Assembly (NCBI RefSeq): GCF_029846275.1
Contig: NZ_JARVWS010000004.1
Span: 1 to 64,000 of the forward strand
DNA length: 64,000 nt
Direction: 5' to 3'
Source of the DNA: Nocardioides sp. CER19
GTDB lineage: Bacteria; Actinomycetota; Actinomycetes; Propionibacteriales; Nocardioidaceae
Shown: positions 59,557 to 64,000 of the stretch, piece after piece
How the letters are laid out: the number at the start of each line of letters is the position of its first letter
Numbering within the stretch: the first letter of the stretch is position 1
Notes under the pieces: model-generated
Told to the model about the DNA's origin: nothing
Seen by the model: only the letters and a program-made list of their open reading frames with translations
The model's database searches: none
Position numbers and translations under genes: made by a program

Positions 59557-59630
59557 CGATCAGTCTCATCGGAAGCTGCGCCTGCGGGGCCAGGGAGACG
59601 CCACTCGACGCCGGGAGCAGGACCAACCAC

Positions 59631-61676
59631 ATGACACCGATCCCGGCGCTCGTCCCCGAGCACAGCACGTCGCTGGTCGCCATCGCCGCCGTCCTGTGCC
59701 TGGCCGGGGCGTGGGCCGCCTCGCGCTTCTTCCAGCGGATGACCGACGTCGGCGACCGGCAGCGCTACGCGTGGCTCTTCCTGACCTCCCTGGCCAGCGG
59801 CGTGTCCATCTGGGGCACCCACTTCGTCGCGATGCTCGGCTACCACCCCGGCGTACCGATGAGCGTCGAGTGGCTGGCGACCGCGCTCTCGCTCCTCATC
59901 GCCGTGCTCGGCAGCGCCGTGGGCTTCCTCATCGGCGGCGCCGCCGACGTCTCGCGCGCCCGGGTCGCGCTCGGTGGGACGGTCGTCGGCCTCGCCGTGT
60001 CCTCGATGCACTACGTCGGCATGAGTGGCCTGCGCATGCAGGGGACGATGTCGTGGAACGAACCGCTCATCGTCTTGTCGGTCGTCTTCGCGGTCGGGTT
60101 CGCCTCGGCGGCGCTGCTCTACGGACGGTCCGACCTGCGCCACGCCCAGACCCTGATGTGGCTGCTGTTCACGACGTCGGTGCTGGCCCTGCACTTCACC
60201 GGGATGGCCGCCATGTCGGTCGCCCACGACATGTCGGACATGGCCGGCACGCGGAGGTCGCTCGACCCCGAGACGCAATACGTCCTCGCCGTCGCGATCG
60301 CCGGCATGGCCTTCGTCACCCTCGGGTCGGGCATGGTCGGCTACCTGATCGACAACAACAGTCGCGCGTCCGCGGTGGAGCGCCTCCGGCGCCTCGCCAT
60401 GTACGACGTCCTCACCGGTCTGCCCAACCGCGCGAGCCTCAACGAGCGGCTCGCCGCCGAGATCGAGCGCTCGCGCGAGCACCACCAGCGGCTCGGGCTC
60501 GTCGTGATCGACATCGACAACTTCAAGGAGGTCAACGACCTGCATGGCCACCCGGTGGGCGACGAGGTGCTGCGCGTGCTCGGCAGCCGGATGGCCGAGC
60601 TCATCCGGGGCGACGACGAGTTCGTGGCGCGGATCGGCGGTGACGAGTTCATTGCGCTCTGCCGGCTCGAGGACGACGCGCACCTGCCCACCTTCCTGGA
60701 CGCCCTGCGCCAGGTGCTGTCCGGTGTCATCCACGTCCGTGGGGCGCGGATCGCGCCCCGGGCCAGCATCGGCGCCGCCACCTTCCCCGACCACGCCTCG
60801 GACGCGGAGACGCTGGTCAACAACGCCGACCTCGCGATGTACCGCGCCAAGAGCGACCCGCTGCACGACATCTGCCTCTACGACGCCTCGGTGGACGAGC
60901 AGACCCGACAGCGGCGCGGCCTGACCGCCGACCTGCGCGAGGCGCTCGCGCGCGGTGAGCTGTTCCTCCACTACCAGGTGCAGACGGCCGTCGCGACCGG
61001 CGAGACGCGCGGCTACGAGGCGCTGCTGCGCTGGCGGCACCCCGAGCTCGGCCTGGTCTCCCCCGCCGAGTTCATCCCGCTTGCGGAGGAGAGCGGACTG
61101 ATCGCGCCGATCGGCGAGTGGGTGCTGCGCACGGCCTGCGCCGAGGCGGCCCGGTGGGTGCCGCCGCACCGTGTCTCGGTCAACGTCTCGGCGGTGCAGC
61201 TCGCCGAGGCCGGGCTGGCCCGCACGGTCCGCGAGGTGCTCGAGGAGTCCGGCCTGCCCGCTCACCGCTTGGAGCTGGAGATGACGGAGACGGCCGTCTT
61301 CACCGACCGGGAGAGCGCCCTGCAGACCCTGCTGGAGATCAAGGACCTCGGCGTCGGGATCGCACTCGACGACTTCGGCGTCGGCTACTCCTCCCTCGAC
61401 GCGCTGCGGACCTTCCCCTTCGACCGGATCAAGATCGACCGCTCGTTCTTCTCCGGCGGCGGCACGCCTGAGCAGACCGTCGAGCTCGTCCAGGCCGTCC
61501 TCTCGCTGGGCCGCACGTTCGGGATGTCGGTGCTGGCCGAGGGCATCGAGACCGACGACCAGCTCGCCCTGCTGACCGACACGGGCTGCGACGAGGCCCA
61601 GGGCTACCTGTTCGGCCGCCCGGCCTCGCTCGACGACATCGTGAGCTCCGGCCAGCTCGGCATGGCTGCCGTCTAG
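59631..61676 (+). CDS. MHYT-GGDEF-EAL membrane signalling protein
   Basis: A 681-residue c-di-GMP protein. The N-terminal MHYT sensor has seven predicted helices (about 1-250) with three HxxxM-type repeats: HFVAMLGYH, MHYVGMSGL and LHFTGMAAM, thought to bind copper and sense O2, CO or NO. A GGDEF cyclase domain follows (about 262-425) with the intact IGGDEFIA motif, then an EAL phosphodiesterase domain (about 440-675) with YEALLRW, NVSAVQL, EMTETAVF and LDDFGVGYSS. Both enzymes look active. ATG 59631 has GGGAGCAGGA upstream. Confidence 0.95.
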   Translation: MTPIPALVPEHSTSLVAIAAVLCLAGAWAASRFFQRMTDVGDRQRYAWLFLTSLASGVSIWGTHFVAMLGYHPGVPMSVEWLATALSLLIAVLGSAVGFLIGGAADVSRARVALGGTVVGLAVSSMHYVGMSGLRMQGTMSWNEPLIVLSVVFAVGFASAALLYGRSDLRHAQTLMWLLFTTSVLALHFTGMAAMSVAHDMSDMAGTRRSLDPETQYVLAVAIAGMAFVTLGSGMVGYLIDNNSRASAVERLRRLAMYDVLTGLPNRASLNERLAAEIERSREHHQRLGLVVIDIDNFKEVNDLHGHPVGDEVLRVLGSRMAELIRGDDEFVARIGGDEFIALCRLEDDAHLPTFLDALRQVLSGVIHVRGARIAPRASIGAATFPDHASDAETLVNNADLAMYRAKSDPLHDICLYDASVDEQTRQRRGLTADLREALARGELFLHYQVQTAVATGETRGYEALLRWRHPELGLVSPAEFIPLAEESGLIAPIGEWVLRTACAEAARWVPPHRVSVNVSAVQLAEAGLARTVREVLEESGLPAHRLELEMTETAVFTDRESALQTLLEIKDLGVGIALDDFGVGYSSLDALRTFPFDRIKIDRSFFSGGGTPEQTVELVQAVLSLGRTFGMSVLAEGIETDDQLALLTDTGCDEAQGYLFGRPASLDDIVSSGQLGMAAV

Positions 61677-61692
61677 CGGAGCCGGGCGGCGG

Positions 61693-64000
61693 CTACCTCA
61701 CCTTGCCGGTCGGTCGCGACGTCACGCTCGCGGTGGTGTAGCCGGCCTTGCGGCCGGTCACCCGCACCGAGATCTTCTTGCCCCGGTCCTTCTTGGTCAG
61801 CTTGTACGCCGTCTTGGTCGCCCGCTTGATCGCCTGGCCGTTGCGCAGCCACTGGTAGGACAGCGCCACACCCCGCGGCGACCAGGTGCCCGGGACGGCC
61901 CGTAGGACCTTCCCCACCTTCGCCGTGCCCGCGACCTTCGGGCGGGGCGCGCTGAGGACGCCGGGCGCGACCGGAGCCGCCGCGGCGCTCGTCGCCTGGC
62001 CCGGGATGAGCCCCGTCGCACTCGCGGTGACCTGCACCGAGAGGCGGTGGCGCAGGTCCGCCGCCACCGGGACGTACGCCGCGCCGGTGGCCCCGGTGAC
62101 CGGCCGGCCGTCGCGCAGCCACTGATAGCTGACCCGCTCGGGGGCGGGCAGCCAGCCTCCGGGCGTGGCCGTGAGCCGCCCGCCGACCCGGTCGGTGCCG
62201 CGGACCGTCGGGGCCGCCGTCAGCAGCATCCGCGTCGAGCAGGTGTAGACGGTGATGTCGTCGAGGAACCACCCCGGGGACCAGTACGCCGAGTCGTTGT
62301 CCAGGGTGAACCGTGGACGGACCGGGTGGCCGGCCAGGCTCGAGAGGTCGAGCTGGCTGGCGATCCAGCCGCGGCTGTCGCCGCCGAACCCGAGCCGACC
62401 CGCTGCCGGGTTGCCCGAGCCCTCGGCGATGACCTGGCTCGGGCCGTCGACCCACGGCAGCGTCGCCGCGTCGATCGGCGGCTGGGGGTCGTCGGTCCGG
62501 TCGACCTCGACCGTGCCGGCGTCGTAGTAGGTCGCGTCGACGTAGTCGAGCAGGTACCACCCCTGGAAGCGCAGGTAGGACCGCTGGCCGGCGGGCAGGC
62601 TCACGGGCGTCGCCAGCGTCAGGGACGAGGCTCCGGGCGTCGTGTCGGCACTGCTCCACGGGTGCGTGTTCGACCAGGAGGCAGTGCCCGAGGTGGCGTT
62701 GCTGCCCCAGGTCGGCGAGGCTCCCCGCACCCAGTTGGGTCCGGCCGTGAACGTCGCCGCGTTGCCGGTCTCACTGTCGAGCATCTCGACCTGGCGGGTC
62801 CCGCTCGGGCAGCTGTTCGCCGGCGCGTCGGCGGGCTGCCGGGCCTGAGTGGGCGTCGTACGGAGCTCGGTGGCCACCGTCGCCTGGTGCACGCGCGTGC
62901 AGTCGGCCGACGTGAAGCCGACCCGTTGGGCGGTGACCAGCGCCTGGCAGCTCTGCTCGAGCACGCCGGCCAGGTCGGCGTAGTCGCTGCCCGAGCTCAG
63001 CTTCATGGTGACGTCCGCGTAGAGCGTGGCCGTCTTGGTCAGCTGCGGATCGCCCGCGTCGATCCCGGTGATGGTCTGGCCGTTGAACGACCCGCCCTGC
63101 GAGATCAGGTAGGCCGTCTTGTTGCCCACGCCGCTGTCGGTGTGGACGCCGCCGTTGTCGGAGTAGCTCGGCGCGTCGGAGGTGTAGCGGTTGCTGGTCA
63201 TGCGGTCCGGCTGGCCGAACTGCGTCGGGTTGGACAGACTCCTGATGGCACCGCCCGGCAGGTCCTCGCCGATCTGCCAGTTGCTCGCGACGTCGGAGGG
63301 CGACGGATGCCGGTGGTCGATGATCTCGCCCATGATGTCGGCCAGGGACTCGTTGATCGCGCCTGACTGGCCCCAGTAGAACAGCTGGGAGAAGTGGTCG
63401 ATGACGCCGTGGGTCATCTCGTGCCCCACCACGTCGTCGGCGCCCGCGTAGCCCTGGCCGTAGTACATCTGGCGGCCGTTCCAGAAGGCGTTGTCGTAGG
63501 GGCAGGTCTCGCCGGTGTAGCACCACCGCACCGTCGAGGCGAGCCTCTTCCTGCCGCCGACGCTGATGCCGAGCAGCTGGGTGAGGTCGAGGCCGACGAT
63601 CTGGCGGTAGAAGTCGGAGACCGCGCCGGCGAGGTCGAACGCACTGTTGGCCTCGGCGAGGGTGCTCGGTCCGGACGTCTCGGTCCGGGCGAAGCCGGTC
63701 GTGCACGGCAGGTCGGTCGTCCGCGGGGTGTTGGCGTTGTCGCAGACCACCCGGTCGATCGACTGGTTGTCGTCGATGTCCAGCAGCACCGCGCCGGTCT
63801 GGTCGTCGACCAGCACGAGCCGGCGTACGCCGTCGGCGCCGGTGACCTCGAACCGCCAGCCGGTCCGGGCGCCGGCCGTCGACGGCTCGCCGAAGACCGC
63901 CGGGTCGAAGATCGACCGTCCGTCCGACGACACCGCCAGGTCGGCGGCTCGGCGGCGCGAGTCCCGCGCCACGACCGCACGGGCGGCGCCGGCGGCCGCG
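61693..64000 (-). CDS. Secreted M4-family (thermolysin-like) metalloprotease, 5' end off window
   Basis: The frame runs off the right edge, so the signal peptide and part of the propeptide are missing. Visible domains in order: propeptide end (PepSY-like, 'GWRFEVTGADGVRRLVLVDDQTGAVLL'), M4 catalytic domain with HEMTH (63409-63423) and GAINESLADIMGE for zinc and catalysis, plus DNGGVHTDSGVGNKTAYL; a beta-sandwich (MAM/P-like, 'WSNTHPWSSADTTPG...WFLDDITVYTC'); and two C-terminal Ig-like repeats (SYQWLRDGRPVTGAT, SYQWLRNGQAIKRAT) rich in Lys/Arg. Similar Ig repeats occur in the GH6 protein at 40830-42317. A GTG at 63972 is not the true start. Confidence 0.9.
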   Translation of the reverse strand, partial: AAAGAARAVVARDSRRRAADLAVSSDGRSIFDPAVFGEPSTAGARTGWRFEVTGADGVRRLVLVDDQTGAVLLDIDDNQSIDRVVCDNANTPRTTDLPCTTGFARTETSGPSTLAEANSAFDLAGAVSDFYRQIVGLDLTQLLGISVGGRKRLASTVRWCYTGETCPYDNAFWNGRQMYYGQGYAGADDVVGHEMTHGVIDHFSQLFYWGQSGAINESLADIMGEIIDHRHPSPSDVASNWQIGEDLPGGAIRSLSNPTQFGQPDRMTSNRYTSDAPSYSDNGGVHTDSGVGNKTAYLISQGGSFNGQTITGIDAGDPQLTKTATLYADVTMKLSSGSDYADLAGVLEQSCQALVTAQRVGFTSADCTRVHQATVATELRTTPTQARQPADAPANSCPSGTRQVEMLDSETGNAATFTAGPNWVRGASPTWGSNATSGTASWSNTHPWSSADTTPGASSLTLATPVSLPAGQRSYLRFQGWYLLDYVDATYYDAGTVEVDRTDDPQPPIDAATLPWVDGPSQVIAEGSGNPAAGRLGFGGDSRGWIASQLDLSSLAGHPVRPRFTLDNDSAYWSPGWFLDDITVYTCSTRMLLTAAPTVRGTDRVGGRLTATPGGWLPAPERVSYQWLRDGRPVTGATGAAYVPVAADLRHRLSVQVTASATGLIPGQATSAAAAPVAPGVLSAPRPKVAGTAKVGKVLRAVPGTWSPRGVALSYQWLRNGQAIKRATKTAYKLTKKDRGKKISVRVTGRKAGYTTASVTSRPTGKVR

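Noticed and set aside
57210..59630. Long in-frame extension upstream of the MHYT-GGDEF-EAL gene, opposite priA
   Set aside because: The extension is antisense to priA and def and has low-complexity composition; the real start at 59631 has a ribosome site and begins the MHYT domain.
1..64000. tRNA genes, insertion sequences, integrases or phage genes
   Set aside because: I looked in the intergenic gaps and coding regions and saw no tRNA-like cloverleaf with a GGTTCGAATCC-type arm, no transposase and no attachment-site repeats. An exhaustive search would need a covariance model.

Overview
The window is very GC-rich, densely coding chromosomal DNA from an actinobacterium. Its gene order combines two blocks that are conserved in Mycobacterium and Streptomyces: infC-rpmI-rplT-rRNA methyltransferase ... 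pheS-pheT ... argC-J-B-D-F-R-G-H, and priA-def-fmt-rsmB ... rpe ... ribD-ribE-ribBA-ribH-hisE-hisG. Protein flavour (mycothiol-dependent enzyme, SARP-like regulator, SigE-type sigma factor, long HisG, helicase-motif-poor PriA) fits the Propionibacteriales, most likely Nocardioides or a close relative; the genus is an inference.

Layout. 1-265: no gene, but two good sigma-70-type promoters read leftwards out of the window and look like rRNA operon promoters. 266-9528 (minus): a complete arginine operon argCJBDFRGH with an ARG box at its promoter, followed by a 3-methyladenine DNA glycosylase. 9651-17779: accessory genes, namely a mycothiol-dependent enzyme, a GH15 glycosidase, a DrrAB-like ABC exporter with 11-bp direct repeats upstream, a large BTAD/NB-ARC/TPR regulator and a DHFR-like reductase. 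17866-21443 (minus): pheS-pheT. 21691-29756 (plus): a five-gene respiratory nitrate reductase operon narGHJI-narK. 29826-33388: small accessory genes, an SDR oxidoreductase and an orphan histidine kinase. 33398-35619 (minus): an MFS exporter behind a MerR regulator that carries two DNA-polymerase sliding-clamp-like domains, the most unusual protein here. 35654-37785 (minus): rRNA methyltransferase and rplT-rpmI-infC, with an attenuator upstream of infC, an ATC start for IF3 and a terminator embedded in the methyltransferase coding sequence. 38081-43789: SseB-like protein, a PLP enzyme, a P-loop kinase, a GH6 glycosidase and an aldose epimerase. 43773-48413 (minus): hisG, hisE and the riboflavin genes behind an FMN riboswitch. 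48686-50848: repeats, a hypothetical protein, rpe and a PEP-mutase-family enzyme. 50882-54125: a LigD-type polymerase domain facing an AAA ATPase-sigma factor-anti-sigma-like operon. 54126-59450 (minus): rsmB, a YjbR-like protein, fmt, def, priA. 59631-61676: an MHYT-GGDEF-EAL protein. 61693-64000: a secreted M4 metalloprotease, cut by the right edge.

Regulation is visible in several places. Most operons are translationally coupled through ATGA, GTGA or TGATG overlaps. About a dozen first genes have a TANNNT hexamer 6-8 nt before an ATG/GTG and no Shine-Dalgarno sequence, which suggests leaderless mRNAs. Accessory genes (nar, the ABC exporter with its SARP regulator, the MerR-clamp/MFS pair, the sigma-factor operon) sit as insertions between housekeeping blocks that are close together in related genera. 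All functional calls are from sequence reading alone; no database search was possible.
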